Shown: positions 43,475 to 52,269 of the stretch, piece after piece | Numbering within the stretch: the first letter of the stretch is position 1 | Layout: each line of letters starts with the position of its first letter | Origin: Rhizobium sp. SEMIA4064 | GTDB lineage: Bacteria > Pseudomonadota > Alphaproteobacteria > Rhizobiales > Rhizobiaceae | Direction: 5' to 3' | DNA length: 64,000 nt | NCBI RefSeq assembly: GCF_003025035.1 | Contig: NZ_PYJN01000022.1 | Location: 310,001 to 374,000 of the forward strand | Notes under the pieces: generated by a model | What the model was told of the DNA's origin: nothing | What the model saw: only the letters and a program-made list of their open reading frames with translations | Databases searched by the model: none | Translations under genes and position numbers: made by a program

Positions 43475-43903
43475 ATGTGCGTGCGCTACGCTGTTAAATT
43501 GCTTCTCTTCATCTCAACCGTTTTGTTGGTCTCGCATCAGGCAAGATCGGAAGAAGGTAACTTCTCCGGTCAGTGGGAGCAGATCCATTCCGACGCCGGT
43601 CCATGCGAAAAATGCCTTGTGGGAATAGTAAGGCAGGGCAAATTCATGATGATCAGCGCAAACAACGGCTGGAGCGCCACGGCGGAGACGAGCAGAAACG
43701 GAAATGTGAGCTACGCGGCAGGCACAGGCCAATGGGACGCCCAGATAGAAAAATATAGCCAAAAGGCGTTCGATATCCTTCTTACCATTCGCGGCGATAG
43801 GCTGATGGTGATCATAACAACCGAAAAAGCGGACGGGTCGAAACAATCGATCAAAGCGTTTTTCAGCAGGCGGGCAGCTAAACTTCTTTACGACAAGGCG
43901 TAG
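43475..43903 (+). CDS. Hypothetical secreted protein
   Basis: A 142-residue protein of unrecognised family. A Sec signal peptide is clear (RYAVKLLLFISTVLLVSHQARS, cleavage near ARSEE). The mature part of about 118 residues looks beta-rich, with a CEKC pair early on that could form a disulfide or bind metal. The start may be ATG 43475 or GTG 43481, which has the better spacing to GGTGGAG. The gene stands alone after a 127-base gap and its codon use seems less GC-biased than that of its neighbours. Confidence 0.6.
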   Translation: MCVRYAVKLLLFISTVLLVSHQARSEEGNFSGQWEQIHSDAGPCEKCLVGIVRQGKFMMISANNGWSATAETSRNGNVSYAAGTGQWDAQIEKYSQKAFDILLTIRGDRLMVIITTEKADGSKQSIKAFFSRRAAKLLYDKA

Positions 43904-44170
43904 CTCGAACGCACATCTTCACGGATCAGGCAACGAGCACTCTTGCTCGGTATAGGCAAAGCACACACAGATGATGGGAAAATCGGCCGCCTGTCGTACG
44001 CGCTGCACATTTGCGGCGCAATTTGCCAGTCCGAAGCTATCGGCGAACGCCGTATGCAGCCTTGATCCCCCTCTGCCCGCCCCTAAATTTCGCGATCGGA
44101 CCGGTTGCGGAGCGGCGCAAATGGGGGCAGGGTCTGGCCTCGAATTTTCGATAGAAATGGATGAGTTGAT

Positions 44171-45196
44171 ATGACGAAAGATAGTTTGGAGCGGGAAGTT
44201 TTCGGAACGACGGCCGATGGAGAAACGGTCTATCGCGTCAAGATATCAGGCGGCGGTCTGACGGCCCATATCATGACCTGGGGTGCCGTCATTCAGGACC
44301 TGCGGCTGGACGGCCACGGCCCGGCGCTGCTGCTCGGCTTCGACAATTTCGCCGATTATCCGGCCCATTCCTCCTATTTCGGCGCCACACCCGGCCGCTG
44401 CGCCAACCGCATCGGCGCCGGCCGTTTCACGCTGGACGGCAAGGACTATCAGCTCGATCTCAACGAAAAAGGCGTTACCCATCTGCACGGCGGCAGGGAC
44501 AACACCGCCAAGCGCAACTGGACGATCGTCGAGCACGCCGCCGACCGCGTCGTGTTGAAGATCGTCGATCCCGACGGCCGGGCCGGCTATCCTGGCAATT
44601 GCACGATCCAGGCGACCTATTGGGTACATGGCAATGGCGAATTCTCGGTCACCTATGAATCGACGACCGACAAGCCGACGCTCGCCAATGTCTGCCAGCA
44701 TGCCTATTTCAACCTCGATGGACGCGACGACGCGCTCGGCCACGACATCATGATCGCCGCCGACCATTACACGCCGACGGACGAGAAGCAGATACCGACG
44801 GGCGAAGTGCGTCCCGTTGCCGGCACCGTCTTCGATTTCCGCGAAATGGCGCCGATGAAGCGCTTCGATGGCGCCGAACAGGCGCTCTACGACCATAATT
44901 TCTGCCTGTCATCCGAACGCACCGCCAAGCGCTCTGTGGTGCTGGCGCGCAGCGTCAATTCCGGCGTGTCGCTGGAAGTGCGCACGACCGAGCCCGGCGT
45001 GCAGTTCTATGCCGGTTTCAAGCTGGATGTGCCCGTTCCCGGTCACGATGGCCAGAAGATCGGTCCCTTCGCAGGTTTCTGCCTGGAAACTCAGGTCTGG
45101 CCGGATGCCATCAACCACCAGAACTTCCCGAACGCCGTCCTTCGCCCCGGTGAAGTGCTGCGGCAGGAAACGGACTACATCTTCACCAAGAATTGA
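44171..45196 (+). CDS. Aldose 1-epimerase (mutarotase)
   Basis: A 341-residue galactose-mutarotase-like protein, which interconverts alpha and beta anomers of aldoses. Family motifs are ANRIGAGRFTLDGKDYQL, LHGG, the catalytic His in NVCQHAYFNLDG, and the catalytic Glu in FCLETQVWPDAINHQNFPN near the C terminus. It stands ahead of an amino-sugar cluster, separated from it by a terminator, and has no signal peptide. The symbols galM or mro are both used for this family. Confidence 0.92.
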   Translation: MTKDSLEREVFGTTADGETVYRVKISGGGLTAHIMTWGAVIQDLRLDGHGPALLLGFDNFADYPAHSSYFGATPGRCANRIGAGRFTLDGKDYQLDLNEKGVTHLHGGRDNTAKRNWTIVEHAADRVVLKIVDPDGRAGYPGNCTIQATYWVHGNGEFSVTYESTTDKPTLANVCQHAYFNLDGRDDALGHDIMIAADHYTPTDEKQIPTGEVRPVAGTVFDFREMAPMKRFDGAEQALYDHNFCLSSERTAKRSVVLARSVNSGVSLEVRTTEPGVQFYAGFKLDVPVPGHDGQKIGPFAGFCLETQVWPDAINHQNFPNAVLRPGEVLRQETDYIFTKN

Positions 45197-45212
45197 GCTG
45201 ACGACATCCTTT

Positions 45213-45250
45213 TCGACCGGGCGCACATCACGCCCGGTCGATTCATTTTT
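45213..45250 (+). terminator. Rho-independent terminator after the aldose epimerase gene
   Basis: TCGACCGGGCG (45213-45223) and CGCCCGGTCGA (45231-45241) form a perfect 11-bp stem around a 7-base loop, followed by TTCATTTTT. It separates the epimerase transcript from the GntR-led operon. Confidence 0.88.
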
Positions 45251-45279
45251 GGCCGATAGATCAGATTCACCTTGCAGAT

Positions 45280-45321
45280 TGGTTCTAAATAGGTTCTATA
45301 AAGAACTCATGGATAGAACCA
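45280..45321. promoter_or_regulatory. Repeated TGGTTCTA / TAGAACCA motif, candidate GntR operator
   Basis: TGGTTCTA (45280-45287) and TAGAACCA (45314-45321) form an outer inverted repeat, with another AGGTTCTA at 45291-45298 and AAGAAC between them. The array spans the start codon of the GntR regulator at 45309. HutC-type GntR regulators such as NagR/NagQ bind palindromes of this general form, so autoregulation of the nag operon is likely. No site was tested. Confidence 0.55.
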
Positions 45322-46082
45322 GTTTGATCGCTGAATTGAACAGCCGTGGTCTGCGCGACGAGGCCATGACCGGCCCGTTGTACAAACGCCTGGCACAGGC
45401 GCTGACCGGCCTTATCCAGGAAGGCCTGCTGAAATCCGGAACGGCTTTGCCGGGAGAGCGTGATCTGGCCGAGGCGCTGCAGGTCGGCCGCGTCACGGTC
45501 CGCACCGCCTATCGCGATCTGCTTGCCTCCGGCGCGATCGAGTCGCGCCATGGCAGCGGCACTTTCGTGTCGCAGCGCGTCGAGCGTATCGAACAACCGC
45601 TCTGGCGCCTCTCTTCCTTCTCGGCCGATATGCGCTCGCGTGGCCGCGAGCCGGCGGCAAAGATCCTATCGCGCACCGTCAGCGCCCCTGCCCCCGAAGA
45701 ATCCTTCCTGCTCGGTCTCGGCCTGGACGAGCCGGTGCTGCGGCTCGACCGCCTGCGCCTGGCGGACGGCCAGCCGCTCGCCATCGAGCGCGCCGTCGTG
45801 CCGATCAAATTTCTCGGCGAGGATGCGGTTTCAGAGGGTTCGCTCTATGATGCGCTGGCTGGGAACGGCTTCAAGCCGGTCCGGGCTCTGCAGCGACTGA
45901 CAGCAGTGACGCTCGATCCGACCTCCGCGTCGATCCTCAACGTCAAAGCCGGCGCGCCCGCGCTTTTGATCGAACGTATTTCACGCCTGGAAGACCAGCG
46001 CGTCGTTGAATACACCCGCTCGCATTATCGCGGCGATGCCTATGATTTCGTTGCCGAATTGAGAATTGGAGATGACTTATGA
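45309..46082 (+). CDS. GntR-family (HutC/UTRA) regulator of amino-sugar catabolism
   Basis: A 257-residue regulator. The winged helix is at 22-85 (PLYKRLAQALTGLIQEGLL, LPGERDLAEALQVGRVTVRTAYRDLLASGAIESRHGSGTFV) and the C-terminal UTRA ligand domain follows (LGLGLDEPVLRLDRLRLADGQPLAIERAVVP, VEYTRSHYRGDAYDFVAEL). Position and family suggest a NagQ/NagR-like sensor of N-acetylglucosamine-6-phosphate or a related phosphosugar. I chose ATG 45309; the long open frame upstream overlaps the epimerase gene. It overlaps the next gene by four bases. Confidence 0.88.
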   Translation: MDRTSLIAELNSRGLRDEAMTGPLYKRLAQALTGLIQEGLLKSGTALPGERDLAEALQVGRVTVRTAYRDLLASGAIESRHGSGTFVSQRVERIEQPLWRLSSFSADMRSRGREPAAKILSRTVSAPAPEESFLLGLGLDEPVLRLDRLRLADGQPLAIERAVVPIKFLGEDAVSEGSLYDALAGNGFKPVRALQRLTAVTLDPTSASILNVKAGAPALLIERISRLEDQRVVEYTRSHYRGDAYDFVAELRIGDDL

Positions 46083-47110
46083 GCGAGACCCAATCCCTGA
46101 TGCTGACGGAAGCCGGCCAGTCGCCGGACGTCGTCGCGGCCCTGCTTGAAAAAGAAAAGCCCGTCTTTGCGGAAATCGCAAAGCTCTTCGCCTCCACCCG
46201 CCCCTCCCTGATCACCACGGCGGCGCGCGGTTCTTCCGATCACGCAGCCACTTTCTTCAAATATCTCTTCGAAATCTCCCACGGCGTGCCCGTCGCCTCG
46301 GTCGGCCCATCGATCGCCTCGGTCTATGGCGCCCCTCTGCACCTGAAGGGCGGCATCCACTTCACCGTATCGCAATCCGGCGGCAGCCCCGACATCATTG
46401 CGCTGCAGGCCGCCGCCAAACAGGGCGACGCCACCACAATCGCCGTCGTCAACGTCACCGACAGCCCGCTCGCCAAGGAGGCCGATATCGTGCTCGGCCT
46501 CAATGCCGGCCCGGAAAAAAGCGTCGCCGCCACGAAATCCTTCATCGCCTCCGCCGCAGCACTTGCCGGCGTCACTGCCGCAATCTCGAAAGACCAGGCG
46601 CTTGCCGCCGGCCTCACCAAATTGCCGGAAGCGCTAGCCGCGACATCGGGGATCGACGGCCAGGCCGCCGAGGACGTGCTGTTCAACGCCACATCGCTTT
46701 ATACCGGCGGACGCGGTCCTGCCTTCGCTATTGCGCTGGAGGCAGCGCTGAAGGCCAAGGAAACCTCCGGCCTGCATGCCGAAGCCTTTTCGCTTGCCGA
46801 GCTGATGCACGGACCGATGCGACTGGTGCAGCCGGGCTTCCCGATCGTCGCCTTTTCACCCGATGATGCGGCCTTCGCCAACAACGCCCAGGCGCTGGAG
46901 CGCCTGCAGAAGCTCGGCGCCACCGCCGTATCCTTCTCCACCGCGCCCCTCCCCGGCATCAATCTGCGCATGCCGAGCACCGGCAACGGCCTGCTCGACC
47001 CGCTGGTGTCGCTGCTCTGCTATTATCGCCTCATCGAGTCAGTGACCCGGCGCAAGGGTTTCGATCCGGATAAGCCGGCTAATCTTCTTAAGGTAACGGA
47101 GACCATGTGA
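46079..47110 (+). CDS. Glucosamine-6-phosphate deaminase, NagB-II (SIS) type
   Basis: A 343-residue protein with two SIS domains, homologous to the isomerase half of GlmS but without the glutaminase half. Marks are ARGSSDHAATFFKYL, SQSGGSPDII, GPEKSVAATKSF and HAEAFSLAELMHGPMRL. In nag operons such proteins act as glucosamine-6-phosphate deaminase (NagB-II or AgaS type), producing fructose-6-phosphate and ammonia. The flanking GntR and nagA genes support this. It overlaps nagA by one base (TGATG). Confidence 0.88.
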   Translation: MSETQSLMLTEAGQSPDVVAALLEKEKPVFAEIAKLFASTRPSLITTAARGSSDHAATFFKYLFEISHGVPVASVGPSIASVYGAPLHLKGGIHFTVSQSGGSPDIIALQAAAKQGDATTIAVVNVTDSPLAKEADIVLGLNAGPEKSVAATKSFIASAAALAGVTAAISKDQALAAGLTKLPEALAATSGIDGQAAEDVLFNATSLYTGGRGPAFAIALEAALKAKETSGLHAEAFSLAELMHGPMRLVQPGFPIVAFSPDDAAFANNAQALERLQKLGATAVSFSTAPLPGINLRMPSTGNGLLDPLVSLLCYYRLIESVTRRKGFDPDKPANLLKVTETM

Positions 47111-48267
47111 TGGACTACAAGGTCTTTACCGGCGCCCGCATCTTCGATGGCGACCGGTTTCATGAGGACAGTGCGCTTGTGATCGGCAATGGCCGCGTAC
47201 ACGCCATTACAGGCGCGAACGACGTGCCCGACAATGCCGAAACGATCCGCTTCAATGGCGGCGTGTTGGCCCCCGGTTTCATCGATGCGCAGGTGAACGG
47301 CGGCGGCGGCCGCATGCTGAACGACGAGCCCTCGCCCGAATCCATGTACATGATCGCCGAGGGGCACCGTCCCTACGGCACGACATCGGTGCTGCCGACG
47401 CTCATCACCGATGTCGCAGCAGCTACGACGGCGGCGATCGAAGCCGCCATCGAGGCCGTCAAGGCCAATCGCGGCGTCGCCGGCCTGCATCTCGAAGGTC
47501 CGCATCTGGCGCCGGCCCGCAAGGGTGCGCATCTCGCGGAACTGATGCGCCCGGTCGAAGACGGCGACGTCAAGACCTTCATCCGCGCCCGCGAAGCGAT
47601 CGGCACCCTGTTGATCACTATGGCGGCCGAGCAGGTTACAGAACGCCAAGTGCAGGCGCTGAACGAAGGCGGCGTCATCGTCAGCATCGGCCACAGCGAC
47701 AGCACGGCGGACGCGGCCGATGCCCGCTTCGACGCAGGCGCCCGTGGCGTCACGCATCTGTTCAATGCCATGAGCCAGTTGGGCCATCGCGCCCCGGGCC
47801 TCGTGGGAGCTGCGATCGACCATCCCGCGCCCTGGTGCGGCATCATCGCCGATGGCCACCATGTCGATCCGCGAGCCCTGCGCATCGCGCTGCGCGCCAA
47901 GCGTGGCGAAGGCCGGCTGTTCTTCGTCACCGACGCCATGTCGCTCGTCGGCACCGACCTTCCGAGCTTTACCCTGAACGGCCGCACGGTCTATCGCACC
48001 AAGGGCGGCTATTGCTCGAAGCTGACGCTGGACGACGGCACGCTTGCCGGCTCCGACGTCGATATGGCCTCGACGATCCGCTACGGCGTCGACATCCTTG
48101 AATTGCCGCTGGCGGAAGCCCTGCGCATGGCGACGTCCTATCCGGCACAGTTCCTGCGGCTCACCGACCGTGGATATCTGACGCCCGGCACGAGGGCCGA
48201 TCTCGTCCATATCAACAACGGCATCGAAGTCACCGCAACGTGGATTTCCGGCCAGCGATCGGCCTAG
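47110..48267 (+). CDS. nagA: N-acetylglucosamine-6-phosphate deacetylase
   Basis: A 385-residue amidohydrolase-superfamily enzyme that removes acetate from N-acetylglucosamine-6-phosphate. Metal and catalytic motifs are GFIDAQVNGGGG, HLEGPHLAP (metal-binding Glu), GHSDSTAD, THLFNAMSQLGHRAPG and the catalytic Asp in VTDAMSLVG. The start ATG at 47110 overlaps the previous stop codon. It forms the catabolic pair with the NagB-II gene upstream; no kinase or transporter for the sugar is in this window. Confidence 0.94.
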   Translation: MDYKVFTGARIFDGDRFHEDSALVIGNGRVHAITGANDVPDNAETIRFNGGVLAPGFIDAQVNGGGGRMLNDEPSPESMYMIAEGHRPYGTTSVLPTLITDVAAATTAAIEAAIEAVKANRGVAGLHLEGPHLAPARKGAHLAELMRPVEDGDVKTFIRAREAIGTLLITMAAEQVTERQVQALNEGGVIVSIGHSDSTADAADARFDAGARGVTHLFNAMSQLGHRAPGLVGAAIDHPAPWCGIIADGHHVDPRALRIALRAKRGEGRLFFVTDAMSLVGTDLPSFTLNGRTVYRTKGGYCSKLTLDDGTLAGSDVDMASTIRYGVDILELPLAEALRMATSYPAQFLRLTDRGYLTPGTRADLVHINNGIEVTATWISGQRSA

Positions 48268-48333
48268 AGCAATTCCAGGAAAAGTGCGTGAGCCGCTTTC
48301 CATTCGGAATTGCGTGGAAACAAAGAGATAGAG
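48266..48333. repeat. Short rhizobial intergenic repeat
   Basis: AGAGCAATTCCAGGAAAAG at the left and CGGAATTGCGTGGAAA towards the right form an imperfect inverted repeat (CAATTCC/GGAATTG plus GGAAAAG/CTTTCC), ending in AGAGATAGAGC. I recognise this as a repeat scattered in intergenic regions of rhizobia and agrobacteria. It separates nagA from the SIS gene. Confidence 0.65.
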
Positions 48334-48351
48334 CAAACGAGAGAGGCACAG

Positions 48352-49080
48352 ATGACCGCAGTCACGGACAGCTATTTCTCCGCCCTCATTGGCCGGCTGG
48401 AAACCTTGCGCGAAACGCTTGCCGAGCCGATGGAAAAGGCAGTCGACGTCATCTCAGCGGCGGCGCGCGCCGATCGGCGCGTCTATGTCTTCGGCACCGG
48501 TCATTCGCATATGCTGGCGGAAGAGGTGCATTACCGCGCCGGCGGTCTGGCCTTCACCATCCCGGTGCTGGTCGGCTCCGCCATGCTACATGAAGGCGCA
48601 GTCATCAGCTCGGTCTACGAGCGCACCGAGGGTCTGATACGGCCGATTTTCGAGCGCTACGGCATGCAGCCCGGCGATGTCCTGATCATCGCCTCCAATT
48701 CCGGCGTCAATGCCGCCCCGATCGAGGCCGCCGATTACGGCCGTGAGATCGGCGCGACCGTTATCGCCATCACCTCACTCGCCTACTCCGCAGCCATTGC
48801 CAATGGCCGCCTGCGCTTGGCCGATATTGCCGACATCGTCCTCGACAACGGCCTGCCGCCGGGCGACGCCATCATCGATCTGCCGGGGAGCGATTTGAAG
48901 GTCGGGCCCGCGTCGACCGCGATCGGCGCGACCGTGCTGAACGCCATCTTCGCCGAAGTCGCCGCCGAGCTTTGCAAGGACGGCGACCCGCCGGTCTATC
49001 TCAGCGCCAACATGCCGCGCGCCAAGGAGATCAATCAGCGGCTGGTCAAAAAATACCGGCCGCGCAATCCGCATCTCTGA
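48352..49080 (+). CDS. SIS domain sugar isomerase-like protein (UPF0309)
   Basis: A 242-residue single SIS-domain protein. The phosphosugar-binding signatures are VFGTGHSHMLAEEVHYRAGG and IIASNSGVNAAPIEAA, and the tail PVYLSANMPRAKEINQRLVKKYRPR is typical of the UPF0309 family. It may act on a phosphorylated amino sugar or as a phosphosugar sensor with the nag genes upstream (gap 84 bases with a short repeat). Function is not established. GAGAGG precedes the chosen ATG; the frame is open 14 codons upstream. Confidence 0.84.
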   Translation: MTAVTDSYFSALIGRLETLRETLAEPMEKAVDVISAAARADRRVYVFGTGHSHMLAEEVHYRAGGLAFTIPVLVGSAMLHEGAVISSVYERTEGLIRPIFERYGMQPGDVLIIASNSGVNAAPIEAADYGREIGATVIAITSLAYSAAIANGRLRLADIADIVLDNGLPPGDAIIDLPGSDLKVGPASTAIGATVLNAIFAEVAAELCKDGDPPVYLSANMPRAKEINQRLVKKYRPRNPHL

Positions 49081-49086
49081 TCGGCA

Positions 49087-52000
49087 TTACTGCGCCGCTG
49101 CATCGTGGGCCGAAGACGCTTCCGCCGCAGCCTCCTCCGCCTGCCGGCGACGCCTGCGCAGCACGACGTAGAAGACGGGCGTCAGGAACAGGCCGAACAG
49201 CGTCACGCCGAGCATGCCCGAGAAGACCGCAGTCCCCAGCGACTGGCGCATCTCGGCACCGGGGCCGGTTGCGATCATCAGCGGCACGACGCCAAAGATG
49301 AAGGCAAAGGCGGTCATCAGGATCGGCCGCAGGCGCAGATGGCTGGCCTCGATTGCTGCTTCAACGGCAGTCTTGCCCTCCAATTGCGCCTGGCGGGCAA
49401 ATTCCACGATCAGGATCGCGTTCTTCGCCGCAAGGCCGATCAGCACGATGAGGCCGATCTGCGTCAGGATATTGTTGTCCATGCCCCTCAGATGCACGCC
49501 GATGAGAGCAGCGAGCACCGCCAGCGGCACGATCAGGATGATGGCAAGCGGCAGGATCCAGCTTTCATACTGCGCCGAAAGCGCCAGGAAGACGAAGATG
49601 ACCGACAGCGCGAAAATATAAACCGCCGTGTTGCCGGTATTCCTTTCCTGATAGGCGAGCTCCGTCCATTCGAAGGTGGTGCCGGGCGGCAGGAGGTTCT
49701 TTGCCAGTCCCTCCATCGTATCGAGCGCGCTGCCGGTCGAAACACCCGGCCCCGGGTTACCCTGCAGGGGAACCGAGACATACATGTTGTACCGCTGAAC
49801 GAGCGTCGGCCCGGTCGTATCCTGAATGTCGACAAGCGTGCCGAGCGGCACGAGCGCACCGGTTGCCGAACGAACCTTCAGAGCAAGGATATCGTCGCGG
49901 TCCATGCGGTATTCCTGATCCGCCTGCGCGCGCACCTGGTAGACGCGACCGAAAGCGTTGAAGTCATTGACATAGGACGTGCCGAGATTGATCGACAAGG
50001 TCTCGAAGATATTCGGGATCGGCACGTTCAACGCCCGCGCCTTGTCGCGATCGACCGCCAGGAAATATTGCGGACTGTTGGCGGAGAAGGTGGTGAAGAC
50101 GCCGCTGACACCCTTGTTCTGCGCGGCCGCACCCATGAGCTGATAGGCAAGCGGGAGAATCCGGCGCATGTCGGCATTTTCCCGGTCCATGATCTGCATC
50201 TTGAAGCCGCCGGAATTGCCGACGCCGCGAATCGAAGGCGGCGGAATGGCAATGATGAAGGCCTCCTGGATTCCTTGCAGGCTGCCATAGAGCTGGCCGA
50301 TGATCTTGCTGGCCGATTCTCCGCTCTTCAACCTTTCCTCGAATGGCTTGAAGGGCGTGAAGATGACGCCGGAATTCGAGGCATTCGTGAAGGTCGCACC
50401 GTTGAAGCCGGCGAAAGCAACGGCATTTTCGACGCCCGGTGTCTTCCTGATGATCTCCGTCGCCTTCTGAATGACCGAATTGGTGCGCGCGAGCGACGCG
50501 CCGTCCGGAAGCTGCACGACGACGATGGCATAGCCCTGGTCCATGGTCGGCACGAAGCCTTGCGGCACGATCTTGCCCATGTACCACGTCGCACCAAGCA
50601 GCCCGGCAAACACGATGAGAGCGCAGGCGAGCGCCACCCAGGTCGTGACGAGATGACTGATGACCCAGGAATAGCCGCTGCTCATCCGGTCGAAACCGCG
50701 GTTGAAACCGTTGCCAAGAGCGCGGCCGAAGCGGGAGAAGATGTTCGTCGATTTCTTATGGTCGTGCGGGCGCAGCACGATCGACGCAAGCGCCGGCGAC
50801 AGCGTCAGCGAATTCAGGCAGGAAATCGCCGTCGCAACGGAAATCGTCACCGCGAACTGCCGGTAGAACTGCCCCGATATGCCGGGAATGAAAGCCGTCG
50901 GCAGGAACACGGCGATAAGGACCAGCGAAATCGCCAGCACCGCCGTGCCGACCTCGTTCATGGTGACGTGCGACGCCTCTTTCGGCGTCATCCCGAGCGC
51001 GAGATTGCGCTCGACATTTTCGACGACGACGATCGCATCGTCGACGACGATGCCGATGGCAAGCACCAGGCCGAACAGCGTCAGCATGTTCAGCGAGAAG
51101 CCGAAGGCAAGCAGAAAGGCAAAGGTGCCGATCAGCGATACCGGGATGGCGACGATCGGAATGATCGCCGTTCGCCAGGATTGCAGAAAGACCAGCACGA
51201 CGATGGCGACGAGGATCGCCGCCTCGAAGATCGTCTTATAGACCTCGTTGATCGATTCCGAGATGAACTCGGTCGGATTGTAGACGATGCGATATTCGAG
51301 GCCCTGCGGGAAATCCTGCGCCAGATCCTTCATCGTCTTCTGAATATCTGCAGCAGCGGCGAGCGCATTGGTGCCCGGCCGGGCAAAAATGCCGAGCGCA
51401 ACGGCAGGGGCGCCGTTCAAATAGCTGTTGGTAACATAGTCCTGCGCGCCGAGTTCGATACGCGCCACATCCTGCAACTGCACGAGCCGGCCGCTATCCG
51501 TCGCCTTGACGATGACATAGCGGAATTGCCGCGGATCGGAAAAACGCCCTTGGGTCGTCACCGTATATTGGAAGGCGTTGGTGCCCGAAATCGGCGGTCC
51601 ACCGATCGAGCCGCCCGATACCTGCACGTTCTGATCCCTCAATGCCTGGACGATATCGCCGGCGGTCATGCCGTAGGCGGCAAGTTTTTCCGGGTCGAGC
51701 CAAATGCGCAGGGAATATTGGCGCTCACCAAAGAGCTGCACGTCGCCGACGCCGTCGAGCCTGACGAGAAGGTCGCGGATGCGTGTGCGAGCATAGTTGG
51801 AAATATAGAGCTGATCGTAGCGATTGCTCGGCGAGAGCAGATGCACGACCATCATCAGATCGGGCGAGCTTTTGACCGTTGTGATGCCGATGCGGCGGAC
51901 TTCATCCGGCAAGCGCGGTTCGGCGATAGAGACGCGATTCTGGACCAGAACCTGCGCCTTATCGAGATCGGTGCCGAGCTTGAAGGTGATGGTCAGCGAC

Positions 52001-52269
52001 ATCGAACCATCGGCGCTGGAATAGGAGGACATGTAGAGCATGTCCTCGACGCCGTTGACCTCCTGCTCGATCGGCGTCGCCACCGTATCGGCGATGGTCT
52101 GCGAGTCAGCGCCCGGATAGGAAGTGCGCACCACGATCGTCGGTGGCGCGACCTCCGGATATTGCGCGACCGGAAGCTGGAAATAGGCGATGCCGCCGAC
52201 GATTAGCAGCACGATGGAAAGGACCGACGCGAAAATCGGCCGGTCGACGAAGAAATGGGAGAATCTCAT
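49087..52269 (-). CDS. RND multidrug efflux transporter (AcrB/MexB type, HAE1)
   Basis: A 1060-residue inner-membrane proton-driven pump subunit of the usual length. The N terminus MRFSHFFVDRPIFASVLSI, the GADSQTIADTVATPIEQEVNG porter segment, the proton-relay GIVVDDAIVVVENVER in helix 4 and the C-terminal helix with GAEMRQSLGTAVFSGM are all typical. It overlaps the adaptor gene by four bases and should extrude drugs or plant compounds through an outer-membrane channel encoded elsewhere. It converges with the SIS gene, with only six bases between them. Confidence 0.94.
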   Translation of the reverse strand: MRFSHFFVDRPIFASVLSIVLLIVGGIAYFQLPVAQYPEVAPPTIVVRTSYPGADSQTIADTVATPIEQEVNGVEDMLYMSSYSSADGSMSLTITFKLGTDLDKAQVLVQNRVSIAEPRLPDEVRRIGITTVKSSPDLMMVVHLLSPSNRYDQLYISNYARTRIRDLLVRLDGVGDVQLFGERQYSLRIWLDPEKLAAYGMTAGDIVQALRDQNVQVSGGSIGGPPISGTNAFQYTVTTQGRFSDPRQFRYVIVKATDSGRLVQLQDVARIELGAQDYVTNSYLNGAPAVALGIFARPGTNALAAAADIQKTMKDLAQDFPQGLEYRIVYNPTEFISESINEVYKTIFEAAILVAIVVLVFLQSWRTAIIPIVAIPVSLIGTFAFLLAFGFSLNMLTLFGLVLAIGIVVDDAIVVVENVERNLALGMTPKEASHVTMNEVGTAVLAISLVLIAVFLPTAFIPGISGQFYRQFAVTISVATAISCLNSLTLSPALASIVLRPHDHKKSTNIFSRFGRALGNGFNRGFDRMSSGYSWVISHLVTTWVALACALIVFAGLLGATWYMGKIVPQGFVPTMDQGYAIVVVQLPDGASLARTNSVIQKATEIIRKTPGVENAVAFAGFNGATFTNASNSGVIFTPFKPFEERLKSGESASKIIGQLYGSLQGIQEAFIIAIPPPSIRGVGNSGGFKMQIMDRENADMRRILPLAYQLMGAAAQNKGVSGVFTTFSANSPQYFLAVDRDKARALNVPIPNIFETLSINLGTSYVNDFNAFGRVYQVRAQADQEYRMDRDDILALKVRSATGALVPLGTLVDIQDTTGPTLVQRYNMYVSVPLQGNPGPGVSTGSALDTMEGLAKNLLPPGTTFEWTELAYQERNTGNTAVYIFALSVIFVFLALSAQYESWILPLAIILIVPLAVLAALIGVHLRGMDNNILTQIGLIVLIGLAAKNAILIVEFARQAQLEGKTAVEAAIEASHLRLRPILMTAFAFIFGVVPLMIATGPGAEMRQSLGTAVFSGMLGVTLFGLFLTPVFYVVLRRRRRQAEEAAAEASSAHDAAAQ

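Noticed and set aside
43971..44174. A 67-codon open frame between the secreted protein and the aldose epimerase
   Set aside because: No ribosome site, no family, and it runs into the start of the epimerase gene; treated as non-coding.
49105..52206. A 1033-codon open frame on the plus strand opposite the RND transporter
   Set aside because: The Arg/Asp/His-rich product has no domain, whereas the minus strand encodes a complete AcrB-type protein over the same bases.
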